Below are positions 11,190 through 22,706 of a stretch of DNA of 64,000 nt, in pieces. Where the stretch lies: assembly GCA_034440615.1 (NCBI GenBank), contig JAOTOM010004684.1, forward strand, positions 79,501 through 143,500. Direction: 5' to 3'. The notes below the pieces were generated by a model. It had not been told where the DNA came from. It made no database searches and worked only from the letters and a program-made list of their open reading frames with translations. Source of the DNA: Ashinkailepas kermadecensis (Eukaryota > Arthropoda > Thecostraca > Neolepadidae). Made by a program: the position numbers and the translations under genes. Every line of letters starts with the position of its first letter. Positions within the stretch are counted from its first letter, which is position 1.

Positions 11190-13154
11190 GTAGCCCTTCG
11201 TACAATATTGCATTCGATCAAAAAAGCAGGAAACGGCGGCATTTTTCTCGCCGCACTGATTCTGTATTTTACGACAGGTTTTGTCATGCTCGACGCCATC
11301 AACAGCCAATGAAAACACCCTGCAACTCAGGTCACAACACGTTGATTCGAAAGACAAATAATAGGCCCAGTCTAGGCCATGTAGGATTGTGGGAATTATT
11401 TTAGGGTCTTTTCTTTCCTTCTCTCATTTCCAATTTCAAGACACAATGTGGTGTTGTCTACAGCAAAGATACTTCAGACATAATAGATAGGTGAAGTCAG
11501 AGTAGTACTCCTTGGAAATGGCCAAACCAGCAATTGAAAATAAAGATACTTTCCGGAAGATGATGATGGTAACATGCAATACAAAATAGTTATCATCACA
11601 AATCTACACCTGATTTGGAACCTCTCGAGAATAAAAATCGACATAACTTCTTTGTGGAGGCGGTGTCGGGGAAATCAAGTTAAGGGTTGTCCTCAGTTCG
11701 ATATACACAAAAAAAACTAAGCAAGCGAGTTCTTAAGATGAACAACTGAAGCGAAGCATTCCTCCCAAAAACTTTCCCTGGTACCGCCCGTGATAGTAGT
11801 ATACACTGAAATATGTTTGAAAACGCTAAAACATCGGTTTAAATTTTCGGACATCAGTTGCGATGTATGCCTCACTCTTGTTTACATCCCTCAAAGCGCC
11901 CTGCCTGAGCAAGCTAACTTCGGACAAGCGAGAGATCACATAAATACCTGGCAACAAGCATTGCCGACGTAATGGGTGAAAAGCCAATAAATAGAAGGTG
12001 ACATATTTTAGTAGAAGTATTCATATCGAACAACGCACCCGGAGACGCCGCCTCTGACCGAACAATTAGATCTAAGCTTGCGACATTTGCGCCAAATATC
12101 TTGATTAGGTTAGCACAGGAGCAGACATTGTCATTTTCAATGATTCCTTGCACACCCAGAACCAAACTCAGCCTCCATGATATCCACTCTGCATCCGCCC
12201 ATGGTTAGCATAGAGGTTGCTTAGATAGATAAGTAGGTAGGCTAGCATAGAGCCTTTTGCAGGTATTACAACGTTCCAGGTGGTATATCAAATGAACTGA
12301 AGGAATTGCAAGGAAAATAGCTGTCTCCATTAGCCCTCCTTCCAATTGTCGCCTGGAGTTCGGTGAAATAGTTCCAGAAACAGATAGCAAAACCAAACAT
12401 GATCGGATCGGATGACAAAATGGGTGCATTTTCAGAACATGCCTCCTGGAGCCATCCCTGGGCGAAATATAACGTCAATAATCGGCACCATATTTATAAA
12501 CGATTGTTAGGAGACGTCGCCAAGCATCAGGATAGTCGATTCGAGCGTTTAGCAGCTGCAGAGAAGAATCACAGAGACGGAGAACCGGTGCCGCCCTCCC
12601 ATAATAAGGTTCACGGAAGGCAGTTTGCCCGTTAATTTTCTCAATATAAACGGTCGGTGCGCTGCACAAAGGCAAGCTCCGCTTTGCCATTTCCAGCCAT
12701 GCCTTCGCGTCGAGCGAAGCAATTTGCATATGTACGTGGTAGAATGGGACAATTTCAGCACTAGTGAATGGTTATCTTGCCATAAATTCAAACCTAGAAT
12801 TTCGCCCCTTTATGGGCTCCTGAATCCGACCCTGTTAGCTTCTCCTTAAGCTTGAAAACGCAGATGTGGCACACTTTGCCACAATTCGTCCGCGCTATCT
12901 TACGAGGAAATCTAGCGGTACGTTTGTGAGATCCCAGGGGGTCCGCGTCTGTACGACAAACTGGTAACAATAACTTCCTGGAATAGGATTTACGGTGGTG
13001 TCACGTCACAAGCACCATTGCTCCATGGACGATGCTTCTTTTGCCCACCACTACTCTCTCCACTTCAAACGAACAGAACCGTGGCGAAAGTTCCATTAAG
13101 TTAAATTAAGTTCCATTATCCATTAAATTGTCCTATCGTCCGCCACAGGGTGTT
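11190..13154. other. Unique sequence with no recognised gene
   Basis: There is no repeat array or transposon signature. The only point of note is a pair of overlapping minus-strand frames at 12266-12729, listed separately. Confidence 0.4.
12266..12729 (-). pseudogene. Two adjoining minus-strand frames, unknown
   Basis: A frame from 12729 to a TGA at about 12475 (84 codons) is followed, one frame over, by another that is open to 12266 (70 codons). Read on either side of a single shift near 12480, they give about 150 codons of unremarkable, protein-like composition, with an aromatic-rich stretch (FGFAICFWNYF) that could be membrane-associated. I recognise no family. This may be a decayed coding fragment or coincidence. 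Confidence 0.15.
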
Positions 13155-13260
13155 TTCATGGCAATCCTGAATAACATGGCAATCCTGAATAGCATAGCAA
13201 TCCTGAATAGCACAGCAATCTGGAATAGCATGGCAATCCTTAATAGCGTGACTATCTCGG
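13155..13260. repeat. 18-bp tandem repeat, about six copies
   Basis: The unit is CATGGCAATCCTGAATAG with substitutions (AACATG, AGCATA, CTGGAATAG). The last copies are degenerate. Confidence 0.88.
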
Positions 13261-13877
13261 ATAGATGCAACTGCGGCGCAACAAATATTGACTAGGTAAA
13301 TTAGGTGAACGGAGCCACTATGTCAACGGGATACCAGGATATTGAGGACCAAGGCAAATGTTGCGCTTTTTCTATTGTCTGAGGTAAGGAAATTGCGAGC
13401 TCATTGTGTAGAGAACCGCAAAGAGATGCATCGCAATGGACAGAATGTTCGATTTTCTTCTTTTTGTCGTGGGATCAGGATTGCAATGGCGCATGTAATT
13501 GGCTTACCGTCCCTCGAGTTGTTTGCTCAGTACGTGGAGTTTCGGATGCTTGAAGCCTAAATTTCATTCCATGAAAGCTGTTTTCACGATAATTATTTTC
13601 GTCGTGTAGTTCAGCTGGTACGGGGACACATTGCATAGCATACGCGCACTTTAAAAAAAAAGTTCATTTATATTTGAGTACAGGCGTATCTCGGCCAGAT
13701 GGCTCAGCGTGTCGCAGCTGCCGGCCAATCCCCGCGGTCGGCGCTCAGCCCTCAATGGCCAGACAGGCCGGACTCCTAACGAGCCCGCCCACTGACAGAC
13801 CGCTTCGGCACCGCCGACAACCAAGCCATCCGGGCCGAGTTACGGCCGGCCGGCAGCTCTCGGCATGCGAGCACCCC
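13261..13877. other. Unique sequence grading into CpG-rich DNA
   Basis: The left part is ordinary. From about 13680 the sequence becomes rich in G, C and CpG, leading into the inverted array. A 72-codon frame (13342-13560) has no recognisable domain. Confidence 0.35.
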
Positions 13878-14338
13878 TCTGTGCCAGGTGACGAGCTCGC
13901 CACGGGGCTGGCGGCGACAGGGGTAGGGACACGGGTAGTGGCGGCAGGGGGTGGTGCAGGCTCAGGGAGAAGGCGAGGAAGACGACACGGCCTTGCCTTC
14001 TCCCTGAGCCTGCACTTCCCACCCCATGTCACCGTTACTGCTGTCCCTGCCCCTGTCGCCGCCAGCCCTGTGTCGAGCTCATCGTCTGGCACAGAGGCGG
14101 TGTCGTCTTCCTCGCCTTCTCCCTGAGCCTGCACCACCCCGTGCCGCCACCACCCCTGTCCCTGTCCCTGTCGCCGCCAGCCCTGTGTCGAGCTCATCGT
14201 CTGGCACAGAGGCGGTGTCGTCTTCCTCGCCTTCTCCCTGAGCCTGCACCACCCCGTGCCGCCACCACCCCTGTCCCTGTCCCTGTCGCCGCCAGCCCTG
14301 TGTCGAGCTCATCGCCTGGCACAGAGGCGGTGTCGTTC
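13878..14338. repeat. Inverted plus direct 115-bp GC-rich minisatellite
   Basis: CCTTCTCCCTGAGCCTGCAC occurs in direct orientation at 13996, 14115 and 14230 (spacings 119 and 115 bp), each within a unit containing GTCGCCGCCAGCCCTGTGTC and GTCTGGCACAGAGGCGG. The preceding unit (13878-13990) is the same sequence in reverse complement: CTCTGTGCCAGGTGACGAGC, then GGCTGGCGGCGACAGGGG, then GTGCAGGCTCAGGGAGAAGG. The array therefore starts with a head-to-head palindrome of about 230 bp with a spacer of only a few bases. Pro/Ser-rich frames on both strands follow from the repeat. Confidence 0.9.
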
Positions 14339-17220
14339 ATCTCATAACCGCATAACACAATTCATTGTGAACACGATGATGTCCAACTCCAGACTCATTT
14401 GAAGTGGTGAATCGGATCAGTGCGCAGGAGCTTAGCTGGGGTCGGATCAAAATTGCACGACCTTGATGTGATAGAAATGCATGCAAGCACTTGCATCAAC
14501 TACGCATCTAAGTTCGAAATTACCCACTTTGAAGTTCTCAAGAACAAGACGATGCACGTTCTCGGTATGAACGTTCAAGGAAAGGAATCACTACAGAGCA
14601 AAGCTATCAAATGCAAGTGGCATTTTGCAACAGAATGTACACAAGCCAAATGGTCTCGGGTTTTACACCTGGCGGATAACGTTGTGAGGCAGTCTCCATT
14701 CACGTGCCGTGACCAGTCACAATTTGCCGATGTGAGGTAGCTATGTCTGCGCCACCACTGCTCGAATCTAGCCACCAATGCGTCCCGCCGCTTTGCATTG
14801 GTCCACGTGGATCTATTCACTGCAACGGCCGTCACATTCCGTTCCGGAACGAAGCAAATTCGATTCGGCGCACTTTTCCCCCACCAGCGGCTCTTCGCCC
14901 GACTAGCGGCTCTTTCAGACGGTGAGACGCTGACTGTACGTACCGGCCTCCCGTTTATTTGCCCATCTTCAAACAGCTTAACTAGGAAGCATCAGTCAGT
15001 TCAGGGTATTCTTGTGATAGTGTCGCTGAGGGCCTGGAAGCAAGGAATAACTTTTACATTACGAGGGGTCGAGGTGAAGATCCCCTCTCCCTCCTGTTTT
15101 TCAGATCCAGCCAAAAACAAAGGAGAAATTTGCCCAGTATTTCCATAGACGATCGTATACTAAGTTGACTCATACCCTGAAAATCTAAGTGCCGGGAAAA
15201 TCACGCCATTGATTGGTGACCTTGCTTTGAAACGTCTGCACACCAAAACCGGTCCCGTTTTGCGGCCTTTGAAACGTTTGCAAACCACAAACGGTCACGT
15301 TTTGCTGCACCAGGGGGAATTATCGAAGATTGTTCCAAAGGTGTCGGGGAAGTACTTGATGAGTGGCATGCATAAACGTCATACCTAGCACACCAAAAGC
15401 GGACTCTGGGTGCCACCTGTGTGAGAGTGGGCGTGGTTCAGCCTAAAAACCGAGCGGTTACCTGGTCTGGAACCCACAACCTTTTCCCTTCGATGAGCTG
15501 ACTTGGCCTACCACCTGGCAGCAGCGATGTGCGTGCAGACTATTTGGTGTCTGGACACAATTTCGAAAACCTTTAGTTAGTCTAGATTCCTCCTCAGTTC
15601 AAACATTACCAACATCTCAATCATGGCTAAAAATCGAGAGCATCAGTCCATGTGGTCCGGCGTTGCAGGTCACCTATGCGACCTACCAGCGTCAGTAATT
15701 TTGTCTGACCATCAGGTGAACGGGCGTACAAATGCCGTTCAACGGCTTTCTACGCGACGCTTAGTTCCAACGAGCATGGAAGCGGTTCGAGCTCCCGCCC
15801 GTAAGCAACATACCCTCAGGATGTCGGTAACGTGAGGGTTAAAGTCGTCTTCATAGGCGACTTTAGTGTGCACTTTAGTGACTTTTGTATGCTAACTTTA
15901 GTGTGCAATGTTAGCATTTCGCTTAGTATTATAACACGAACATCTAACACTTCTCATATCGCCAAGCATATATACAAAGCTCATGAATCCAGCTCACATG
16001 CGGTACCTACTGCTGATAGATAAGCAATGGTCACTTCTTCGGGGAAAATGAACACAGCAAGAATTGGAGCCAATAGTAAAAGGTACACCATTGAAGAACA
16101 TGTTAAAATCCGTTTGATTATTTCTGCCGTACATTGGCTCCACACATTTCCATGTCGTTACGTCAATAAGGCGTCAGTGCACTCCCAGCGCATTGAGGAC
16201 AGACCCGGAGGCAAGGTCCACTGGACCACGGGCGTGGAGAACTAAGAGCTTCTAGCAAAGCAGAGGAAACACAAACGACGATGATGAGGGCGAAATGTTA
16301 TCGTGTCGCTAAGTAAAGCAAATACCCATTCCACTGAGCATGAAATGGCCACACGTTCAATTGATCTCGGCCACCAGTGGGCCTTTTGTTGTGCTACTTG
16401 TGTCGCCCAATGCGGTGCCTGGCCAAGCATGTCTGGGACGGGAAGATGATGGAAATTAAGTTTGGAGGTAGACAGAGTTCAGTTGCTTTTCAGTCTATTG
16501 GGATGTTCATTCGAGTTAACTTACCTCTTCCGGACGCATCAAACCATGCTTTCTCGTTGCCGGTCCAGAAACTGGTATTTCGTCTGGCTATCGTTGAACC
16601 GACACCAACCTAACCCGGTGATAATCTTAGCTATGCTGCTACAGCATGATGAATTAAAATGAATGACAATTGGTTCTGGTATACCACACTGAAGTGCCAA
16701 CATACTTTCTCACTACAGCGTAGAATAATTCATTGCATGCTTTTGCTGATATACTTCCTCCTGCTGTCGTTTCGCCAGTGACATTTTAGCGAGGCACCGC
16801 GGGACGGCGAGAGAGAACTATTCTGGAATTCCGCTCCAGCGCATCCGGCTCCGCTGCACCGCGTGCCGTCACTTGGGACCGATGACGAGCGTGACACTGT
16901 GCCCGACACGAGGAAGCCGGCAACTTCTCATCGACGAGACTGAAGGCGGTTTTCGTCGTCATGGCACGTCACGGCACTTTCTGGGATGAATCATGACGCA
17001 CATACTTGCTTAGTGTGGACACGCTGCTAAGAAGCGGCGGGCGGATAGTTGAATTAAGCACATACTCCACCTGAACTCGGATTGCGTCATAGGTGACCTG
17101 TGCCAGCGCAATGCAGTGTGGCCAGCTGCTAAAAACATGCCGGAATGCTCCAACATGAGCATAAATGCATGTTTTGCCGAAATACTTAGCGAGCTGCACG
17201 GTCTACCCTGCATTGCTGCC
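14339..17220. other. Unique sequence, no gene recognised
   Basis: Several frames of 60-116 codons occur on both strands with no shared features or known motifs. I see a short tandem echo at 15225-15305, where AAACGT(C/T)TGCA(C/A)ACCA and GGTC(C/A)CGTTTTGC recur about 65 bp apart. No RNA gene or transposon is recognised. Confidence 0.4.
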
Positions 17221-17259
17221 GGTGCCGGTGCCAGTGACGGTGACGGTGACGGCGACGGC

Positions 17260-17305
<46 letters not shown>

Positions 17306-17336
17306 GTGACGGTGACGGTGACGGTGACGGTGACGG

Positions 17337-17407
<71 letters not shown>

Positions 17408-17544
17408 GTGACGGTGACGGTGACGGTGACGGTGACGGTGACGGTGACGGTGACGGTGACGGTGACGGTGACGGTGACGGTGACGGTGACGGTGACGGTG
17501 ACGGTGACGGTGACGGTGACGGTGACGGTGACGGTGGCGGAGGC
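17221..17544. repeat. Hexamer array (GATGAC/GGTGAC), about 53 copies
   Basis: Pure 6-bp repeats are arranged in blocks: a few GGTGAC/GGCGAC units, then a run of GATGAC, a run of GGTGAC, a longer run of GATGAC (17339-17404), and a long run of GGTGAC to 17535. Both strands are open in several frames (Asp/Gly, Thr/Val or Met, Ser/Pro, His/Arg) because no hexamer contains a stop. I do not call a gene here. Confidence 0.97.
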
Positions 17545-17740
17545 AGGTGTCTACCACACACTGCTGTCGGTGACGTGAGTCACACTTTGCCACCGCCAGG
17601 TGCCCCGGCCGGTGTGACATTTATGCCCGAAACCACTCGCCGCTTCGCATCCATTGGAGCCGGTAAAGACTGCGCCAGAGCGCAACACCGTCTTGAATGA
17701 GGGTCGGCTGCCGCATTTGGCAGACACGACTGGCAGGCAG

Positions 17741-18259
17741 CAGGGTGTGAGGAGCTGCCGTGCGGGATGTCAGCTACTGCATGGGGTGTCAGCTGCCGTA
17801 TGGGGTGTCAGCTGCCGTACGGGGTGTCAGCTGCCGTACGGGGTGTCAGCTGCAGTACGGGGTGTCAGCTGCAGTACGGGGTGTCAGCTGCCGTACGGGG
17901 TGTCAGCTGCCGTACGGGGTGTCAGCTGCAGTACGGGGTGTCAGCTGCCGTACGGGGTGTCAGCTGCCGTACGGGGTGTCAGCTGCAGTACGGGGTGTCA
18001 GCTGCCGTACGGGGTGTCAGCTGCCGTACGGGGTGTCAGCTGCAGTACGGGGTGTCAGCTGCCGTACGGGGTGTCAGCTGCCGTACGGGGTGTCAGCTGC
18101 AGTGTGGGGTGTCAGCTGCAGTGTGGGGTGTCAGCTGCAGTGTGGGGTGTCAGCTGCAGTACGGGGTGTCAGCTGCCGTACGGGGTGTCAGCTGCAGTAC
18201 GGGTGTCAGCTGCCGTACGGGGTGTCAGCTGCATTACGGGGTGTCAGCCGCTGCACGGA
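17741..18259. repeat. 19-bp minisatellite, about 27 copies, with 57-bp higher-order pattern
   Basis: The unit is GGGGTGTCAGCTGCCGTAC, with CTGCAGTAC and CTGCAGTGT variants. In the centre the variants follow a strict order (CCG, CCG, CAG), giving a 57-bp higher-order unit. Each unit holds CAGCTG and, when adjoining, CCGTACGG. All three plus frames are open across the array because 19 is not a multiple of three and each frame reads the same 19-residue cycle. Confidence 0.96.
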
Positions 18260-18931
18260 CTGGTGGTCGGTACAATACGCTCCTTACCGGCACGCTCGCT
18301 GCTCCCTCCTACACGCATACACCACACGCACAAACACACTCTCACCACCCAAGTACGTACGTGTGTTTCCACATGGACATGCAAGTGCGCCGCTACCTGC
18401 ACACACTCGCACACACACACGCACACATACATCTCACCTATCAATCTCACCAGCACATTGACAGATAGAGCTGACCAAATGGCAATCGATAACCCTATAC
18501 CATGCGCGTCCGAAAATTTCAGGATTTGACCTACAGGTCGTGGATAGCGTTGCAAGTCAGGTCAAAATTAGAACATGGGATTTGATGTGACCGACCTGAT
18601 GTGACCTTTCATCGCGGAAAATGGTGTCACGGCTGATGACGATCCAGATGACTATGTCACTGTAAAATGGCTCTTATGACCATTGCACAAACTGGACAAC
18701 TACCCCAGCAGCTATATGGCAACAGGATCACTCACATCACATCACAATCAATTCGCATGACAATGGGGCAGTGAAAACGAATTGATGGACCTCGACACGG
18801 CGACATATCATCAGATGTGAACGGAGTCCTCGGAGTGGCAGCGTTAGTTAGTTTTTGTGGTTTAGGGGCGCACAACTGCATAGGTCATGTGGCGCCCACT
18901 CAGAGCGGCAGCGTTGCCCTGAAATGGCAGG
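18260..18931. other. Unique sequence; (CA)-rich patch near 18310-18435
   Basis: ACACACGCACA-type simple repeats occur at 18310-18340 and 18400-18430. The remainder is unique with no coding signal. A possible dispersed motif at 18845-18903 is listed separately. Confidence 0.4.
18845..18903. mobile_element. Short fragment resembling a dispersed arthropod repeat
   Basis: The stretch GGTTTAGGGGCGCACAACTG followed by CATAGGTCATGTGGCGCCC resembles, from memory, a motif found in many copies in arthropod genomes. I cannot confirm this without a search. No element boundaries or coding sequence are visible. Confidence 0.2.
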
Positions 18932-19087
18932 TTTTACCTGTAGCACAGCGCTTTACCTGTAGCACAGCGCTTTACCTGTAGCACAGCGCTTTACCTGTAG
19001 CACAGCGCTTTACCTGTAGCACAGCGCTTTACCTGTAGCACAGCGCTTTACCTGTAGCACAGCGCTTTACCTGTAGCACAGCGCTTT
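18932..19087. repeat. 19-bp minisatellite, eight copies
   Basis: The unit TTTACCTGTAGCACAGCGC is repeated eight times without visible variation, so it is a very homogeneous and presumably young array. Each unit contains CTGT-AGC-ACAG, a small hairpin, and AGCGCT at the unit junction. Confidence 0.97.
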
Positions 19088-19176
19088 CATGGGATGCTTC
19101 AGCGACACCGAAATAGCAAAGCAGGCATTGTGATTTCCCAAGTGGACCTTGCGACTGCACGAAGGTCAGTTCATTC

Positions 19177-19259
<83 letters not shown>

Positions 19260-19307
19260 TATATATATATGTATACATGTATATATTATATCTATATATA
19301 TATATAC

Positions 19308-19338
<31 letters not shown>

Positions 19339-19354
19339 AATATACATATATATA

Positions 19355-19402
<48 letters not shown>
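19177..19402. repeat. (TA)n microsatellite with TATG/TACA interruptions
   Basis: Over 220 bp of alternating TA are interrupted by GCATAT, GTATAC and CATATA variants. Tyr/Ile frames on both strands are artefacts. Confidence 0.96.
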
Positions 19403-19404
<2 letters not shown>

Positions 19405-19895
19405 ACGCTACGTCTTAGTTCCTCAGTATTCAAATCTTTAGCTATTCTGTTGCCAAATATTTGACAATGCTTCATTCACTGTTCGCCCCTGTTTAGTAAT
19501 ATTTCGTTGCCTCACTAACCATAACTTGAGAATACGAGCAATAATTCCGCCAAACAAGAAAGGGTTAAATTACACCGAAATGCTGTTGGTGTGCTTTGAT
19601 GTGCTTCATCTTCCCCAAGAAACTCTTTGTTTACTTTAGTGAACTTCAAAACCTCGTTCAAACCTTGTTTTTATTTAACAGGGCTGTTAATGCAAATAAG
19701 AAAGCAGAGTTCACTGATAATTGGCGCATCAACCAACTATGGTCAGGCGAATTAGCAGCCTTCAAGGACATCTACACGGTGGATTTGAGGCCATCCGTTG
19801 ATGCAAATTTGAACTAAAGATCGTACTTATTTTCGCATTTACGCCGTCTCCAGCACACTTCATTATCAAACACCCACTCAATGCTGGTCAGTGCT
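19403..19895. other. Unique sequence, no gene recognised
   Basis: A 73-codon plus-strand frame (19596-19817) shows no family signature. Nothing else is seen. Confidence 0.4.
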
Positions 19896-20429
19896 CGCAG
19901 CATCACTCGGCCCTGAGATACAGCCCAACGTCCGCAGCACCACTCGGCCCTGCGACACAGCTCAATATCCGCAGCGCCACTCGACCCTGCGTTACAGCCC
20001 AATGTCCGCAGCACCACTCGGCCCTGCGATACAGCCCAATGTCCGCAGCACCACTCGGCCCTGCGATACAGCCCAATATCCGCAGCGCCACTCGACCCTG
20101 CGATACAGCCCAATGTCCGCAGCGCCACTCGGCCCTGTACAGCCCAATGTCCGTAGCACCACTCGGCCCTGTACAGCCCAACGTCCGCAGCACCACTCGG
20201 CCCTGTACAGCCTAATGTCCGCAGCACCACTCGGCCCTGCGTTACAGCCCAATGTCCGCAGCACCACTCGGCCCTGCGATACAGCCTAATGTCCGCAGCA
20301 TCACTCGGCCCTGAGATACAGCCCAATGTCCGCAGCGCCACTCGGCCCTGTACAGCCCAATGTCCGCAGCACCACTCGGCCCTGTACAGCCCAATGTCCG
20401 CAGCACCACTCGGCCCTGTACAGCCCAAT
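19896..20429. repeat. 37/34-bp minisatellite, about 15 copies
   Basis: The unit contains AGCACCACTCGGCCCTG, then either CGATACAGCCC (37-bp form) or TACAGCCC (34-bp form), then AATGTCCGC. The 37-bp form dominates on the left, and the 34-bp form occurs in two blocks (about 20130-20215 and 20345-20429). The two forms differ by exactly 3 bp. Many overlapping frames result from the repeat. Confidence 0.95.
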
Positions 20430-20870
20430 TGAGGAGCGTCTGCGACACGGCGCTCACGTCGGTGCCGGTGGCCGGTTCTGGCCGGGCGGCACAAGTCGTG
20501 ACACGGCGGCAGAGGGCGCCAACCGAAACACGACACAGCTCACTGGCACGACACCGCGGCGGGAGCGCCGGCCGTCGGCGCCAGACACAGTGCCGCCGCG
20601 CTGCCAAGCCGTGTGCCGCCGCGCTGCTGCAATTACCGGCCGGCGCCGACCGTGCGCCTGCCCGCGCCGGCTGGACGTGGCGGGAGTGCGCCGCGCGCCT
20701 GCCCGCGCCCGCTGGACGTGGCGGGAGTGAGCCGCGCCTTCACAGACCGTCAAGTGACCGCTGCACACCTGCATGTCTGTGGGAAACATTCTGAAGTCGG
20801 ATGGTCCGGCGGTGATTCGGAGTGGTGCCGGCCGCCGACTACACCGCCCGTGTGCAGTGTCAGGAAGGCG
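20430..20870. other. CpG-rich stretch with a 42-bp duplication
   Basis: The stretch has very high G+C and many CpG. Within it, GCGCCTGCCCGCGCC and GCTGGACGTGGCGGGAGTG occur twice in tandem (about 20656-20737). It could be a CpG island, but no gene start can be tied to it. Confidence 0.45.
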
Positions 20871-22199
20871 AACTGTAAACGCACTGGCGGTTGGTGGGGT
20901 ATTCGTGAGCCAGCCGTAGTGGCCTCTAGGCTCCAGCAAGCGGCACGATAGAAGCATATGGTGATTGCGCTGTGTAGCACAAAGAACTGGTAGAGGCAGG
21001 TGCACATTGCGATTAGGACTCCCCCAGCCCCCACCCAGCCTACGTTCCCGAACTCTCACGACACTTGATTGGATTTTATGCTTTGCAAACACTCGTAAAT
21101 TTACAGTTGGTAAAAGCAGACGAGGCCATGGAAGAAGCGATAGCGAGAGAAGAGGTGTATGTGGACCAGATGAGAAGGAGAAACATGCAAGTTAGTGTCA
21201 ACGTACAAATATATATCTAACCCACGCCAGTCTTTCCTATCGAATTCAACCATGGGCATGCACGATACCTCTCACATACATGCGGTATGCACTACAGGCA
21301 AAGCCCTAGTCTAAGTTGGGTGAGCCAGGGATCGAAAGCTTACTTTCTAGAAGTGAGCTATTCCCTCAGTGATAGCGTGCAAAGTAAGGGACGACCCCCC
21401 AGCTCCGATTCTCGAGGACAGTGAGAGAAAGGTCGGCGAGAAACAGAGTAATCTCAAAGTGGACACGCGGAATTCAGTCTTGCGTCGTGGACCCACATAC
21501 TTTATCCAGATTAACAGGGAACTTTCCAAGATGTAACTTGTCATTGTCAAGGCTGCCAGTTGGAAGTATACTGTGTTTTGCGTTGTTGACATCGTTCCCG
21601 TCCGTGAAGATATTGATTCGAACTGCCAACGAACTACATGTGCGTTGCATAAAGTTCATGCCGTTTCTGATATCATTTCACTACAAATCAAGCCAAGTTA
21701 TGCCAAATATACAACATGTCAGAATGCGATAGTTTGCCATTAGTGACACCAAGTAAGACACTTCGCCACTGAAACTGGCAGAACGGATAGTACGAATTTA
21801 TGTCCATTATTCCGGCGCAAACCCGGAGGTGTCTTATTTATTTATTTTGAAGATGGGGATCTATATCCGCATTACGCGATAACGGTGACATAGCCAGAAC
21901 AATCTTCAATAGCATAGCAATAATAATGTATGAAATAATATTGGAATCTTATGACCAACCTTCAGTAATCCTGCGCTTCAGGGCGCCGAGTGGATATTAC
22001 GTTATCGGCGGTGCGGGTCGGACTGGTGCGATGCCGACGCTGGCGGCGCCTTCAGCGATCGGTAGGTCTGGAGAGGATGTGGCCGGGCTGTCGGACCAGG
22101 CGACCATTGATTTCCGGACGACCGGCAGTCGGGCGGCGACGTCGTCCCACATGGCCGGGAGCGGGCCACAGCGGTAGTCACTTTACGAGGCAGCCGACC
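20871..22199. other. Unique sequence, no gene recognised
   Basis: Frames up to about 100 codons are found on both strands without recognisable motifs. The right end (from about 21990) becomes G+C-rich before the next array. Confidence 0.4.
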
Positions 22200-22706
22200 A
22201 GCTGAGCCCGGTACATGGTGGCGGCTGGCGCAGCACCGGCTGAGCCCGGTACAAGGTGGCGACTGGCGCACACTGGAGATTGGCGCAGCACCGGCTGAGA
22301 CCGGTACAAGGTGGCGGCTGGCGCACACTGGAGATTGGCGCAGCACCGGCTGAGACCGGTACACGGTGGAGGCTGGCGCAGCACCGGCTGAGCCCGGTAC
22401 ACGGCGGAGGCTGGCGCACACTAGAGGTTGGCGCAGCACCGGCTGAGACCGGTACACGGTGGAGGCTGGCGCAGCACCGGCTGAGCCCGGTACACGGTGG
22501 AGGCTGGCGCACACTAGAGGTTGGCGCAGCACCGGCTGAGACCGGTACACGGTGGAGGCTGGCGCAGCACCGGCTGAGCCTGGCTCACGGTGGCGGCTGG
22601 CGCAGCACCGGCTGAGCCCGGCTCACGGTGGCGGCTGGCGCACACTGGAGGCGGGCGCAGCACCGGCTGAGCCCGGTACATGGTGGAGGCTGGCACAGCA
22701 CCGGCC
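22200..22706. repeat. Modular minisatellite: 38-bp unit with optional 17-bp spacer
   Basis: Module A (38 bp) begins GCGCAGCACCGGCTGAG, continues (A/C)CCGGTACACGGTGGAGG and ends CTG. Module B (17 bp) is GCGCACACTAGAGGTTG. The order is A, AB, AB, A, AB, A, AB, A, A, AB, A. In four of five cases the A that follows a B carries GAGACCGG, while other A copies carry GAGCCCGG or GAGCCTGG. This indicates a 93-bp higher-order unit (A-A-B). ACCGG and CCGGT in each A form a small inverted repeat. Confidence 0.95.

Noticed and set aside
10744..11302. Phe/Gly-rich minus-strand frames (148-153 codons)
   Set aside because: They are read through the A/C-only tract, with no coding content.
17116..17700. Asp/Gly-rich 194-codon frame, possible acidic protein
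   Set aside because: It is a hexamer microsatellite. Several frames on both strands are open, and the flanks give no protein-like continuation.
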